Both the position numbers and the translations under genes were made by a program. Below are positions 26,370-37,360 of a DNA stretch of 64,000 nucleotides, piece by piece (position 1 is the stretch's first letter; every line of letters begins with the position of its first letter). The DNA comes from Ecdyonurus torrentis. Lineage: Eukaryota > Arthropoda > Insecta > Ephemeroptera > Heptageniidae. The notes below the pieces were generated by a model. The model saw only the letters and a program-made list of their open reading frames with translations, was not told the DNA's origin and ran no database searches. The stretch is from contig OX439132.1 of assembly GCA_949318235.1 (NCBI GenBank), positions 44,117,831-44,181,830 of the forward strand, given 5' to 3'.

Positions 26370-28728
26370 AGAACTTAAGTAAAAAATAAAATATAATAAT
26401 TTTGAATTAAATTCCACATTTTAATCACAAACGACAACTTGCATGTCATTTTTTTATGGTCTTGAAAAGGTTTTTAGGAAAAGTGAATGATATTGGTGTA
26501 TGTAAAACTTCTTGAAAAATGCTCCTTCAATTTTAAAATAATTTTTGAAATTCAAATTTTATTTCAAGTAAAGGCGGTGGCCATTACGCCGAAAGACGAT
26601 TTGTGTTTCTTTTTTTTTTTTTTTTTAATTTTAGAAATCGTTTGGACGAGTTTGCAGCCACTGAACAATTTTTCCAGCGGTCAAACTTTTTGAAATATCT
26701 ATATTTTCTCCAACAGCTTTTTTTTTTTTTTTTAATTCGGCCTTTGGAAAAAAAATTTCCAGGGGCTGCAAACTTGTCCAAACAATTTAAACAATTACAA
26801 AAACAAAAGAAACGCTAACCGTCTTTCGGCGTAATGTCCACCGTCTTTACTTTAAATAAAATTTGAATTTCAAAACTTATTTTAAATATGAAAGATCATT
26901 TTTCAAGAACTTTTATATACACCAATATTATTAATTTTTTCCTAAAGAATTATTTAAGATCATAACAGAATGGAATTTAGGCTGTCTATTAGAAATATCT
27001 TTACTTGTTTAGTTTAATTATGAATGAATCACGCTTTTTTAAATTAAATTTTGTGCGTAAATTGTTACTGCTATTTTAAGTCTCTGTTAATTATTTTTAT
27101 TTATAACCGTGGGATAAAAATGAATAAGTAAAAAAAAAAAATAATAATAATAATAAAAAAGGAAACAAAAAATGTTACGCTTGCTGACAAACACTGTGAG
27201 ACTGACGTCTGGGCCCAACTGCACCTGATAGCAGGTATCAACGTCCGACCTTTAACCTTTGCCCCTCAGTGTCTGCCGCCCAGTGATACCATGCACTTCG
27301 TACAACACTGCCTTTGTACCCAGCAAGACATTAGCATGACGACCTTACTAAAGCCAGGCTGGAACCATGCTTACTAGCAAGTGCACCAGGTTGTATACCA
27401 AGTGACAGTAAGACTGGAGAGACCAGGACATGACATCCTGGTACCGGGTCAAGAGCACGTTCTCACTTCAGGGACGTCAACCTTCCATGACAACATGCAC
27501 ACTTGATCAGCAATGAGTATAACATCGACAACATTATTTAAGTGCAACTTTATAATAATCATAACATATTTGTGTTAGTCAATAATAACAATAAGTTCAA
27601 TATCAGTGAAAAACAAATTAAAATATTTCTACATTAGTAATATTACAATATACTGTAATGCTAGCTAATGATTATTGACCTCCAAATTGAGCAGTGCAGC
27701 AAGTGCTCTAACGATTGCAAAAGAATTTAAATTTATTAAAACAAATGCACGAGTTCAAGGGAGAAAGTGTCCAGCTGATATTTGACAAACTAAACGGTTG
27801 CGAATAGACAACTCGATTCTTTTATGATCTTGAAAAAGTCTTTAGGAAAAATGAATGATATTGGTGTATGTATAACTTCTTGAAAAATGCTCCTTCACTT
27901 TTAAAATAATTTTTGAAATTCAAATTTTATTTGAAGTAAAGGCAGTGGCCATTACGCCGAAAGACTGTTTGTGTGTATAATTATTCTTTTTTTAATTTGT
28001 TGAAATCGTTCGGATGAGTTCGCAGCCATTGGACAGTTTTTTCCAGTGGCCGAACTTTTTGAAAGATCTGCATTTTCTCCAACAGTTTTTTTTAATTGGG
28101 CCGTTGGAAAAAAATGTTCAGAGGCTGCAAACTCGTCCAAACAATTTCAACAATTACAAAAACAAAAGAAACGTGAACCGTCTTTCGGCGTAATGGCCAC
28201 TGTCTTTACTTCAAATAAAAGTTGAATTTCAAAAATTATTTTAAATATGAAAGAGCATTTTCAAAGAACTTTTATATACACTAATTCATTTTTTTCCTAA
28301 AGAATTTTTTAAGACAAAAAAAAATTGCATAGATGTTGAATATTGTTTTGTAGATACTAATTTGTAAGTTCAATGACAAAGAGTACTCGATAAATGAGAA
28401 ATGTAGCGTGTTCTACGAAAAAAAAATGAAAAAAAATCAATTCTCTGTTTAGTTGACTCTAATTGTTCGATCAACCGGAAGAGGGTTTGTTACATATTTG
28501 GAGTTTACTTGGCAGACGTGCAACTGTTACGTTATATTTGTAGGAATATTTATGTCATTAAACTTATGAGTTTGAAAAGTACGTAGATTTCTGTTACGTA
28601 TATGACTTTTAAATAATTTTACAGAGAATTTCCATGCTACACTCGTTTCGTGATACTCCATAGCAAAAACAGCATGTGCCTTTTTTAAAAACTACGTAGC
28701 TGAGCGTTTGTTTTTGCTGTTGCTGTTG

Positions 28729-28768
<40 letters not shown>

Positions 28769-28989
28769 CTACAATTACCGTTTCAGACGAATACAGCATG
28801 TTTAGTAATATCCGATTTTGTCATTTGTGCTTTAAAAGTCCCATATAATTACATATCATTATAACAGTGTAGAGAATAGTACACTGTATACCTAGATTGG
28901 CTTCTAATGCAATAATAAATATTAAGTACAAAATAATAATAATAATAAGCATTGCTATGTGCAAGTTATGTCAATGAGGTCGTTACTTG
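26370..28989 (+). repeat. Tandem unit 3
   Basis: 2620 bp. Foldback A at 26444-26975, core at 27177-27500, foldback B at about 27812-28330. Poly(T) at about 28731-28762. The A and B arms differ from those of units 1 and 2 by many substitutions and small indels, whereas the core does not. Confidence 0.88.
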
Positions 28990-30602
28990 AGACCTTAAGT
29001 AAAAAATATATTAATTATGAAGTAAATTCAACATTTTTATCACAAACGACAACTTGCATGTCATTTTTTTATGGTCTTGAAAAGGGTTTTAGGAAAAGTG
29101 AATGATATTGGTGTATGTAAAACTTCTTGAAAAATGCTCCTTCAATTTTAAAATAATTTTTGAAATTCAAATTTTATTTGAAGTAAAGACGGTGACCATT
29201 ACGCCAAAAGACGGTTTGTGTTTCTCTTGTTATTTTAATTGTACAAATCATCCGGACGAGTTTGCAGCTACTGGAAATTTTTTTCCAGTGGCTGAACTTT
29301 TTGAAAGATCTGCATTTTTTCCACCGTTTTTTTTTTTTTTTTTTTTTAAACTTGGCAGTTGGAAAAAAATTGTCCAGGGGCTGCAAACTCGTCCAAACAA
29401 TTTCAACAATTACAAAAACAAAAGAAATCTAAACCGTCTTTCAATTAGAAGTCTCTGTTAATTATTTTTATTTATAACCGTGGGATAAAAATGAATAAGT
29501 AAAAAAAAAATAATAATAATAATAAAAAAGGAAACAAAAAATGTTACGCTTGCTGACAAACACTGTGAGACTGACGTCTGGGCCCAACTGCACCTGATAG
29601 CAGGTATCAACGTCCGACCTTTAACCTTTGCCCCTCAGTGTCTGCCGCCCAGTGATACCATGCACTTCGTACAACACTGCCTTTGTACCCAGCAAGACAT
29701 TAGCATGACGACCTTACTAAAGCCAGGCTGGAACCATGCTTACTAGCAAGTGCACCAGGTTGTATACGAAGTGACAATAGCACTGGAGAGACCAGGACAT
29801 GACATCCTGGTACCGGGTCAAGAGTACGTTCTCACTTCAGGGACGTCAACCTTCCATGACAACATGCACATACTTGATCAGCAATGAGTATAACATCGAG
29901 AATATTATTTAAGTGTGACTTTATATAATCATAACATATTTGTGTTAGTTAATAATATCAATAAGTTCAATATCAGTGAAAAACAAACTCAAATATTTCT
30001 ACATTAGTAATATTACAATATACAGTAATGCTTGCTAATGATTATGGACCTCCAAATTGAGCAGTGTAGCAAGTGCTGTCTTGTTTCTAATGATTGCAAA
30101 AGAATTTAAATTTATTGATACAAATTTACATGCAAGAGTTCAAAGGAAAAAGGGAACATATATGATATTTGACAATTTAAAAGTTTTGCAACTCGAGTGC
30201 CACTTTTTATGGTCTTAAAAAAGTCTTTGGGAAAAATGAATGATGTTGTTGTATGTAAAACTTCTTGAAAAATGCTCCATTATATTTAAAATAATTTTTG
30301 AAATTTAAATTTTATTTAGAGTAGACGGTGGCCATTACGCCGAAAGACGGTTTGTGTGTATTATTATTATTATTCTTTTTTTAATTGTTGAAATCGTTCG
30401 GATGAGTTCGCAGCCATGGGACAGTTTTTTCCAGCGGCCGAACTTTTTGAAAGATCTGTATTTTCTCCAACAGTTTTTTTTAATTGGGCCGTTGGAAAAA
30501 AAATTGTCTAGGGGCTGATAACTCGTCTAAACAATTTCAACATTTACTAAAACAAAAGAAACGTGAACCGTCTTTCGGCGTAATGGCCACCGTCTTTACT
30601 TC

Positions 30603-33569
30603 ATTATTAAATTAAAAAAAGAAGCCTGGTATTGTTGGCGTTGTACATATGAACTGCCTGGTAGCTCTGACTCATATTTTGACTCCTCTCTGGTTCCTGA
30701 TCTACCACTCTCTCCCATACCGCAAACTACCATACCTAACACCAAGAGTAATAACATTAAAATTTTGAGTTTTAATGCACGTAGTTTAAAATGTAGAAAA
30801 CGTATGGCTGATACGACTGCTTTGATTGAAACTTCGCAAGCTGCTGTTGTTGCAATCAATGAGACGTGGTTAGATCCTGATATTACTGATAATCAGGTAT
30901 TGCCTAACAAATATGTTGTATTCAGAAAAGACCGTGTTGTAAATAATAATAATAAACGTGCTGCTGGTGGTGTCCTACTTGCTATTCTCCCTGAGTTAAA
31001 TCCTAGACGTTTACCTGAGCTCGAGCTCTCTGCGGAGATAGTTTGGGCAGAATTTAAATCTCAGGGCTTTAAATATTTAATTGGCTCTGCTTATCGCAAG
31101 CCAAATGGTGATGATAGTTATAACAATATGTTGTTGGATTCTTTAGCCTTAGCTGCTGATATACAAGATAAATATGATGTATGTATGTTAACAGGAGACT
31201 TCAATTTAACGATTGATTGGTGCAGCAATCCTCCGTGCCCACAGGGGAGTGTTGCTGAAGACTTTCTTACATCTTTTTATAATTTGTCTTTGCAACAACA
31301 TGTAGTTACACCAACTCGCACTACGGATAATACGTCCAGTATATTAGATTTATTTTTATGTGACAATGATAATTTGTTGCAGTCAGTTGATGTCATCCCA
31401 GGTGTAAGTGATCATGATGCTGTTATTTCTGTATTAAATGTAGTTTTACCTAACGATAATAAAAAAATGCGCAATTCTGCTTTAAATTATAAGCGTGCTG
31501 ACTGGCTTAAATTAAATTCTCTTTTTTCAAATCAATTTGAAAGAAATCTGAATTTTGCTAATAATAATATTAACGTTGTGTGGCAGGATTGGAAATCGTG
31601 TTTTTGGAATTGTGTTAATCAATGTATTCCCACTAGTAAAATTACTGGGAGAAGATCACATCCCTGGATTAGTAAAAGTATAATCTCTTTAATGCATAAA
31701 AGAGATCGTGCTTTTAAACAATGGAGGCAAAATAAAAGCAATGATAAAAATCATGTTAAATTTCTATCTCTTCGCAATATGGTGAAATATAAAGTGAGAA
31801 AGGCTAGAGAGGATTATATGTGGAAACTTGGCAGCGGTAAGGATGGACAAAGTAAATTGTGGAAACATATTCATACTACTAGTCAGAATAGTAGTATAAA
31901 TGCTGTTTTCAATTTAAATGGTACTTCAGACAGTGATCCAGTAAAAATTTGTGCTGGATTTAACGCCTCGTTTAAAAATAATTTTAATTATGTTGATTGT
32001 CCATCCTTCCCGCTGTCAAGACAAAGGTCACCTGCACAAGGGGGCATTGATACTGTTGTGGTGACTGACGCTCAGGTGAGGGGGTTATTACGTGGTGTCA
32101 AGCAGAATGCGGCTACGGGGCCTGACGGTATCCCTGGTCGTGTTCTGAATGAGTGTGCCAGTTCTCTAGCCCCCTCATTGTGTGCGTTGTTTAACAGGTC
32201 AGTGTCCCTGGGTGAGTTGCCTGATGATTGGAAGGAAGCCATGGTGACGCCAGTTTTCAAAACTGGTGATAGGAAGGAACTTGATAATTATAGGCCTATT
32301 TCCGTAACGTCAATTGTGGGTAAATTATTAGAGCGGCTAATTAATGGTGCCTTACTGCAATATTTTCAGCAGTCCAATTTAATTCCTGCTAATCAACATG
32401 GCTTCCTTCCTGGACGTTCTTGTGTTACTATGCTCATGTATACAATTGATGATTGGTCAGCGTACATAGATAAATACTCTGGATCTCATATACATGCTGT
32501 TTTTCTTGACTGGAAAAAAGCATTTGATAAAGTACCTCATAAAAGATTACTAAGTAAGCTGAATAATTATGGTGTAAATGGCAACGTTTTAGCTTGGATC
32601 CAGAGTTTTCTTTGTGGACGCACGCAAGGTGTTGTCTATCGAGGTGCTAAATCTGAATTATGTGATGTATCTTCTGGTGTAATTCAGGGTAGTGTCCTCG
32701 GTCCTCTGCTTTTTAATATCTACATGATTGATTTACCTAAATGTGTCACCTCAACTATCGTACAATACGCTGATGACTCCACCTTGTATCGTAGTATTAA
32801 ATCGCAGGAAGATATTGTTGCCCTGCAATCTGACCTCGATACGATTTCAATGTGGTGTCAAAATAATGGTATGACTCTTAATGAAAATAAATGTAAAGTC
32901 ATGGATATTACTAATGGGGCTAAAATGGAGGTAAATTATAGTATAAATAACAAGCTTTTAACGTACTGTGATTGTGAAAAATTACTAGGAGTGCAAATCT
33001 CCTCTGACTTAAAGTGGAACAGACAGACTGAGGCAGTGCGTGCAAAGGCCTCTAAATTATTACGCTTTGTTAGTCTCAATTTAAGGGGGTGTACTCCACG
33101 CATAAAGAGATTGGCTTATCTTACTCTTATTAGGCCAAATATTACTTATGGCACTCCAGCGTGGCACCCTACAACTTTAAACAACTGTAATAAGCTTGAG
33201 ACTGTACAGCGTAGAGCTTTAAAATTCATATATGGTAAGAGTAATGTGCCAAGTGTTGGAAAATCCAATATTCTACCTATTCAACAGCAATTACAGCTTA
33301 TAGACTTAACATTTTTTAACAATTGTAGGAGTGGTAAAGCTGATTTTGATATCTCAAAAGATATCATGATAGGGAGGGAGATTCGTGGGCAGCTCGGTGT
33401 GCATAGACTGATTCCTCCTAAAGCTAGAACTGCAGCTCGTGTCAAGAGTTATGTTTATAGGACTGTTACTAGCTTTAATGCTTTACCTCGGTATTTGAAA
33501 ATAAGTGACCCTTCTCAATTTAAGGAGTCATTTTTTTCACATTTGGTAGTACAGGAAATTACCAAATAA
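30603..33569 (+). CDS. Retrotransposon ORF2: AP-type endonuclease plus reverse transcriptase (5' end missing)
   Basis: The frame is open from the insertion junction to TAA at 33567-33569 (988 codons) with no internal stop or frameshift. No ATG is needed before the conserved region, so the true start was lost by 5' truncation. The first residues contain WYCWRC, perhaps the end of a zinc-finger-like N-terminus. Endonuclease motifs follow: LSFNARSL, INETWLDPDI, TGDFNLTIDW and GVSDHDAVIS. Reverse transcriptase motifs: DNYRPISVTSIVGKLLERLI, HGFLPGRSC, AVFLDWKKAFDKVPH, SGVIQGSVLGPLLFN and the catalytic YADD. The C-terminus has the usual ARVKSYVYRT...FNALPRYLK block. Lack of decay implies recent insertion. 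Confidence 0.92.
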   Translation: MIKLKKEAWYCWRCTYELPGSSDSYFDSSLVPDLPLSPIPQTTIPNTKSNNIKILSFNARSLKCRKRMADTTALIETSQAAVVAINETWLDPDITDNQVLPNKYVVFRKDRVVNNNNKRAAGGVLLAILPELNPRRLPELELSAEIVWAEFKSQGFKYLIGSAYRKPNGDDSYNNMLLDSLALAADIQDKYDVCMLTGDFNLTIDWCSNPPCPQGSVAEDFLTSFYNLSLQQHVVTPTRTTDNTSSILDLFLCDNDNLLQSVDVIPGVSDHDAVISVLNVVLPNDNKKMRNSALNYKRADWLKLNSLFSNQFERNLNFANNNINVVWQDWKSCFWNCVNQCIPTSKITGRRSHPWISKSIISLMHKRDRAFKQWRQNKSNDKNHVKFLSLRNMVKYKVRKAREDYMWKLGSGKDGQSKLWKHIHTTSQNSSINAVFNLNGTSDSDPVKICAGFNASFKNNFNYVDCPSFPLSRQRSPAQGGIDTVVVTDAQVRGLLRGVKQNAATGPDGIPGRVLNECASSLAPSLCALFNRSVSLGELPDDWKEAMVTPVFKTGDRKELDNYRPISVTSIVGKLLERLINGALLQYFQQSNLIPANQHGFLPGRSCVTMLMYTIDDWSAYIDKYSGSHIHAVFLDWKKAFDKVPHKRLLSKLNNYGVNGNVLAWIQSFLCGRTQGVVYRGAKSELCDVSSGVIQGSVLGPLLFNIYMIDLPKCVTSTIVQYADDSTLYRSIKSQEDIVALQSDLDTISMWCQNNGMTLNENKCKVMDITNGAKMEVNYSINNKLLTYCDCEKLLGVQISSDLKWNRQTEAVRAKASKLLRFVSLNLRGCTPRIKRLAYLTLIRPNITYGTPAWHPTTLNNCNKLETVQRRALKFIYGKSNVPSVGKSNILPIQQQLQLIDLTFFNNCRSGKADFDISKDIMIGREIRGQLGVHRLIPPKARTAARVKSYVYRTVTSFNALPRYLKISDPSQFKESFFSHLVVQEITK

Positions 33570-33779
33570 TTTGTATATATGATTTATTGACTATGACATT
33601 GTTGTATTTTAAATTTTGTGTTAATATTAGTAAAGGGTGGCATACCACTTAATTGTGTAGCGGTATTTTATAATGCCTTGTATGCACCCTTCACCATTTT
33701 ACATGCTGCATTTTGTGTAATGTTGTAATGCTTATATGTATAATCTGGTGAAATAAATAAATAAATAAATAAATAAATA
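30603..33779 (+). mobile_element. Non-LTR retrotransposon, 5'-truncated but with intact ORF
   Basis: About 3.18 kb inserted into the right arm of foldback 4B. The uninterrupted sequence in the other units (CTTTACTTCAAATAAAAG) is split after CTTTACTTCA, and arm sequence resumes after the tail. It has a coding region for endonuclease and reverse transcriptase, a 3' UTR of about 180 bp and an (AAAT)n tail at 33751-33779. There is no RNase H domain. The domain set and microsatellite-like tail put it in the CR1/L2/jockey group; the exact clade needs a tree. I see no clear target-site duplication, because the tail merges with A/T-rich target. Confidence 0.88.
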
Positions 33780-34332
33780 AAAGTTGAATTTTAAAAATTA
33801 TTTAAAATATAAAAGAGCATTTTTAAAGAATTTTTATATACACCAATTCATTTTTTTCCAAAAGAATTTTTTAAGACCATAAAAAAAATGCATAGAAGTT
33901 GAATATTGTTGAGTAGATACTAATTTGTAAGTACAATGACAAAGAGTACTCGATAAATGAGAAATGTAGCGTGTACTAAGAAAAAAAAATGAAAAAAAAT
34001 TATTCTCTGTTTAGTTAACTCTACCTCTTCGATCAATCGGAAGAGGGTTTGATACATTTTTGGAGTTTACTTGGCAGACGCGCAAATGTTACGTTATATT
34101 TGTTACAATATTCTTGTCATTAAACTTATTAGTTTGAAAAGTACGCAGATTTACGTTACGTATTGGACTATTAAATAATTTTGCATGAAATTTCCATGCA
34201 AAACTCGTTTCATATTACTCCATAGCAAAAACAGCAGGTGACGTGTTAAAAAACTACGTAGCCAAGCGTTTGTTTTTGTTGCTGCATTTTTTTTTTTTTT
34301 TTTTTTTTTACAAATCTGCAATTACCGCTTAA

Positions 34333-34662
34333 GGGTTGTATTCAGATGGCTTGTACCTCAATATCTAAAAAGAAAACTTCCAAATTTTATGATGCATTTG
34401 AATGTTAATAGTAACAGCTACCTATGATAACATTTTCAGAACCCGTGACCATCAGATAAGAGAGAAAATAATGATTGAAATTAACATGGGTTCTTATGGG
34501 ACTAAAACTTCAAAAAATCATAATTAAACATCTAGCATGGTTACCCCCCAAAATTTTTACATTTTTGAAGATAACTAATCCTAATGTATCACTCTGCAAA
34601 ATTTCAGATTTTTCTGTCTTTACAACTTTTTAGTCAAATCCCGTAGTAGCTGATTTCCCGCC
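34333..34662. mobile_element. TTAA-flanked insertion in unit 4
   Basis: Units 1 to 3 read CCGTTTAAGACG or a close variant here. Unit 4 reads CCGCTTAA, then 330 bp (GGGTTGTATTCAG to GATTTCCCGCC), then TTAAGTCG. The duplicated TTAA with empty sites in three paralogues is direct evidence for a piggyBac-type insertion. Terminal inverted repeats are weak and no open frame is present, so it would be non-autonomous. Confidence 0.75.
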
Positions 34663-34896
34663 TTAAGTCGTATACAGCATGTTCAGTAATATCCGATTTT
34701 GTCATTTGTGCTTTAAAAGTCCAATATAATTACATATCATTATAACAGTGTACAGAATAGTACTCTGTATACCTAGATTGGCTTCTAATGTAATAATAAA
34801 TATTAAGTACAAAAAAATAATAATAAAAAAAAAGCAATGCTATGTGCAAGTAAAGTTAATGAGGTAGTTACTTGTGATATAGGTAATGACACTTAC

Positions 34897-35741
34897 TTGT
34901 GACTGTCTCTTGCAAAGTCAAACGACTCAGAGTCCACAAAGATGACCTCAACGTCAAGCTCGAATCCTTTGAGCGGTGAGGGTGCAGTAGGTGCAGCGTG
35001 AAGTGGCGCGCTGAAAGGTGAAGAATGGAAAGCGACCAGGAGTTGCGGTCCTCTGGTCACCACGGGAGGAAGCCAATCTCCGCCACAAAACTTGACCAAT
35101 ACTGGGTCATCAGTCGAAGCACCATCGTAAAAAATCAAGTGATCTCTTTCCCCCGTACAATCACTCCATGCTCGCAAAGCACCACTCTTGTTTGCCTGTG
35201 AGGCTTGCGTCACATTATCTGCAGATCTTCTCTTGATGTGCATTTTGTGCGTGCTCTCTTGTCTTACTGCAATCATAGCGTGCTTACACGCAAGTGTATT
35301 CTTCTGTCGCACGCTCAGGTAACACGTGACATTACGCGGGTACATACCCGGGTAATTAGGTGATTGTAGTCTACACCTACGTCTGTAGCACTCGTCATAG
35401 TTTCTGCTGCAATAAGTCCCGGGTACAGGTTGACCTCTTTCTAGTGGAGCACCAGGAGCACCAAATCTCACCACAGCACTCTCATGACTTACGAATTTAT
35501 AACGTAAGCGAAACTCAAATGGTGTTGCCATTGAGCTTGGTCCCGGGTAAAGCCTAATTGATAAAGTTACTGTACTAGTCTCGCTGTAATATACAGCATA
35601 GCCGCCCGGTGCACTGGATGCACCGCACCACGACCCACCGGTGAATGGACGTCCAAGCTCTGCCAACTGCATTGAGCCATCGGGACATCCATCAAGTGCG
35701 GTCGCCTCGTATCTTCCAACGTGGAATGCGTCGAATATAAG
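34897..35741 (-). CDS. Exon 3: rest of CUB-like domain 1 and a canonical CUB domain
   Basis: 845 nt, residues 111-391 plus two bases of codon 392. Acceptor TTTGTTGCAG|CTTATA, donor CACAA|GTAAGT. The first half (LIFDAFHVGRYEAT onward, with PFEFRLRYKFV) finishes the first CUB-like domain. A canonical CUB begins near residue 233 with CRLQSPNYPGMYPRNVTCYL and continues through DHLIFYDGAST and a VKFCGG motif to FELDVEVIFV. Asn-Val-Thr and Asn-Lys-Ser sequons suggest glycosylation. A basic KRRS stretch with a short low-complexity insert interrupts the domain and could be a surface loop. The end of the intronic tandem array lies about 22 bp beyond the donor. Confidence 0.9.
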
Positions 35742-36400
35742 CTGCAACAAACAAAGTGAGAACATACAATTAGTTTTCTGACATAATTATGTATATTCTG
35801 TGTTTTAATTGTATTTCCTACATTTTTTGTCCTTATTTTTCTATTTTTATAATATAGGGTTAAGACGGCCGATGGTTAATTTACTTGTGCCTTACAATAT
35901 GTATTATGTATGAATTTAAACAATAAAACCCTTTGAAATTGAACTGAAGAAGTAAGCATTGAAAACAGTGGTATAACCTATTGTTATAAGAAGTATTGTT
36001 ACAAAGCAAAATTCATATTTAAATGAACGTCTTTTCTTTACTAATGTTTCGATGCTATCACTTTTGAAGATTTACATCATTATTAAAAAATAATAATAAA
36101 AAATAAGCTTCGCCCCTGCAAGTTTTGCTTGTTATGCAACCTGGAGAACAGATGTGACCGACTATTTGCCTAACCTGCAGGATACAAATTAAATAAACAT
36201 GAGCGGTTATTTTGTTAACGTCTCTAGGATGTATTTTAGGGTTGAGATTGCAGGTGGTTTTATTAATTGTGCTCTAAAATGGATGACGTATGTATTTATT
36301 GAATTTAATCAATATTTGAAATTGAAAATTTTATACTTTATACTGCAAGTTTCCTCCAAGTTTTGCGTTTTAATTTACAGTACTTTACTATGTAAATAAA

Positions 36401-36500
36401 TGAACGCGTCAGATGCAAAAACAGGCATTCGACACTGGCTACAAGTGCCATTTTCTCTTACTATGTGGTAGAGAAATGAACCATGCATTTGACGCGTTCA
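36401..36500. mobile_element. 100-bp terminal-inverted-repeat element
   Basis: Ends TGAACGCGTCAGATGCA and TGCATTTGACGCGTTCA are inverted repeats. The GCGTCAGRTGCAAAARCAG block also occurs in inverted form near 8870-8895, so this is a dispersed family. Confidence 0.6.
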
Positions 36501-36530
36501 TATATTCACACATATTTAAAATATGTCAAT

Positions 36531-36704
36531 TCGACGGTGGCTCGGTACTCAGGCCATATTTATTTTCTTTATTTTTAAGAATGGCTGTATTTAATTTCCA
36601 TGTAAATCCAAGTAGCCTGTTAATATAAACCGTACGGGAAATATCAATATTGGTCTTGTAAAAATAATCGATAACAATATAATCAAAACACCGGACCACC
36701 GTCG
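36531..36704. mobile_element. 174-bp terminal-inverted-repeat element
   Basis: Ends TCGACGGTGGCTCGGT and, inverted, TCGACGGTGGTCCGGT. It lies only 30 bp from the element at 36401. AT-rich interior with no frame. Confidence 0.6.
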
Positions 36705-37302
36705 ATATTTCTTGCACCACCGATAAAGTAATTAATCTATAAAACCATTTTAACTTATATTAATTTGTATGCACCACGTTATTAATTCTCAAATTTACAA
36801 TTTATGAATATTAATAAATAACAAAACAACCAACTATTTATTATTATGCTTGTCACAGAGAAAATGCTAACTTTAATAAATTTTCCCTTATCTGTATTCT
36901 ATTCATTGAGAGATAAAAATTAGCTGGGAGAAAAAATGAAATAAAATTACTAAGCATTCCTGCAGTCAGTGAAATAAAATATTAAAAATTGCGTGAGAAA
37001 AATAACGATTTTATAATAATATCAATAAATACTTAAATATTATTAAAAAAAAAACATAACAAATCAGTGAATTATTGAAAATAAAACAAGTGTTATAAAG
37101 ATACGGTACTCAAAACATATAATAAAAATTTATTTTGTAATTTTTACATTATCAACTATAAAACATCTACATTTAAAAAAAAATGTACGTAAAAATGATA
37201 ATAAAATTAAAAAAAAAAGTCGATGAAAAAAACATTTAAATTTATAAGTTCCGTTGTTGTGACGTCACGAGAGTTAATCTACCCTCTTCCTGTTACACTA
37301 AC

Positions 37303-37304
<2 letters not shown>

Positions 37305-37358
<54 letters not shown>

Positions 37359-37360
37359 TC
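37305..37360. repeat. (CT)n microsatellite
   Basis: CT run. Smaller TC and GA runs follow at 37669-37690 and 37757-37791, in opposite senses. Confidence 0.93.

Larger units (their letters stand above)
30197..33886. repeat. Foldback 4B, split by the LINE
   Basis: Left part 30197-30602 and right remnant about 33780-33886 together form one B-type foldback. The LINE lies between CTTTACTTCA and AAGTTGAATTTTAAAA. The insertion postdates the unit duplications because the three other B foldbacks are uninterrupted here. Confidence 0.85.
21185..34874 (+). repeat. Four-unit tandem array with paired foldbacks (about 2.6 kb unit)
   Basis: Four head-to-tail copies share the same order: foldback A, AT-rich spacer, 324-bp GC-richer core, AT-rich spacer, foldback B, then a conserved tail that includes CGTTACTTG. 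Copies abut at CGTTACTTG|AGACCTTAAG (23760, 26369, 28989). The left end of the array starts AGACCTTA and the right end stops at GTTACTTG, so the array is made of whole units, as expected from tandem duplication by unequal exchange. A and B are related to each other, so eight foldbacks are present in all. Only the last unit has gained the retrotransposon, a TTAA insertion and a deletion. Confidence 0.92.
28990..34874 (+). repeat. Tandem unit 4, interrupted
   Basis: Foldback A (29059-29447) has lost its right arm: sequence jumps from CCGTCTTTC to the AAGTCTCTGTT that lies beyond the foldback in other units, a deletion of about 256 bp. Core at 29546-29869. Foldback B (30197-33886) is split by the retrotransposon. 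A 330-bp TTAA-flanked insertion sits at 34333-34662. Homology to the other units stops at 34874, about 22 bp from exon 3. Confidence 0.88.

Noticed and set aside
21385..29461. Repeated frames with SCYFNCRNRLDEFAATGQFFPA-like sequence
   Set aside because: They run through the foldback arms, are found on both strands because the arms are inverted repeats, and carry no conserved start or domain. (Only the opening part is quoted; the similarity is due to the repeat.)
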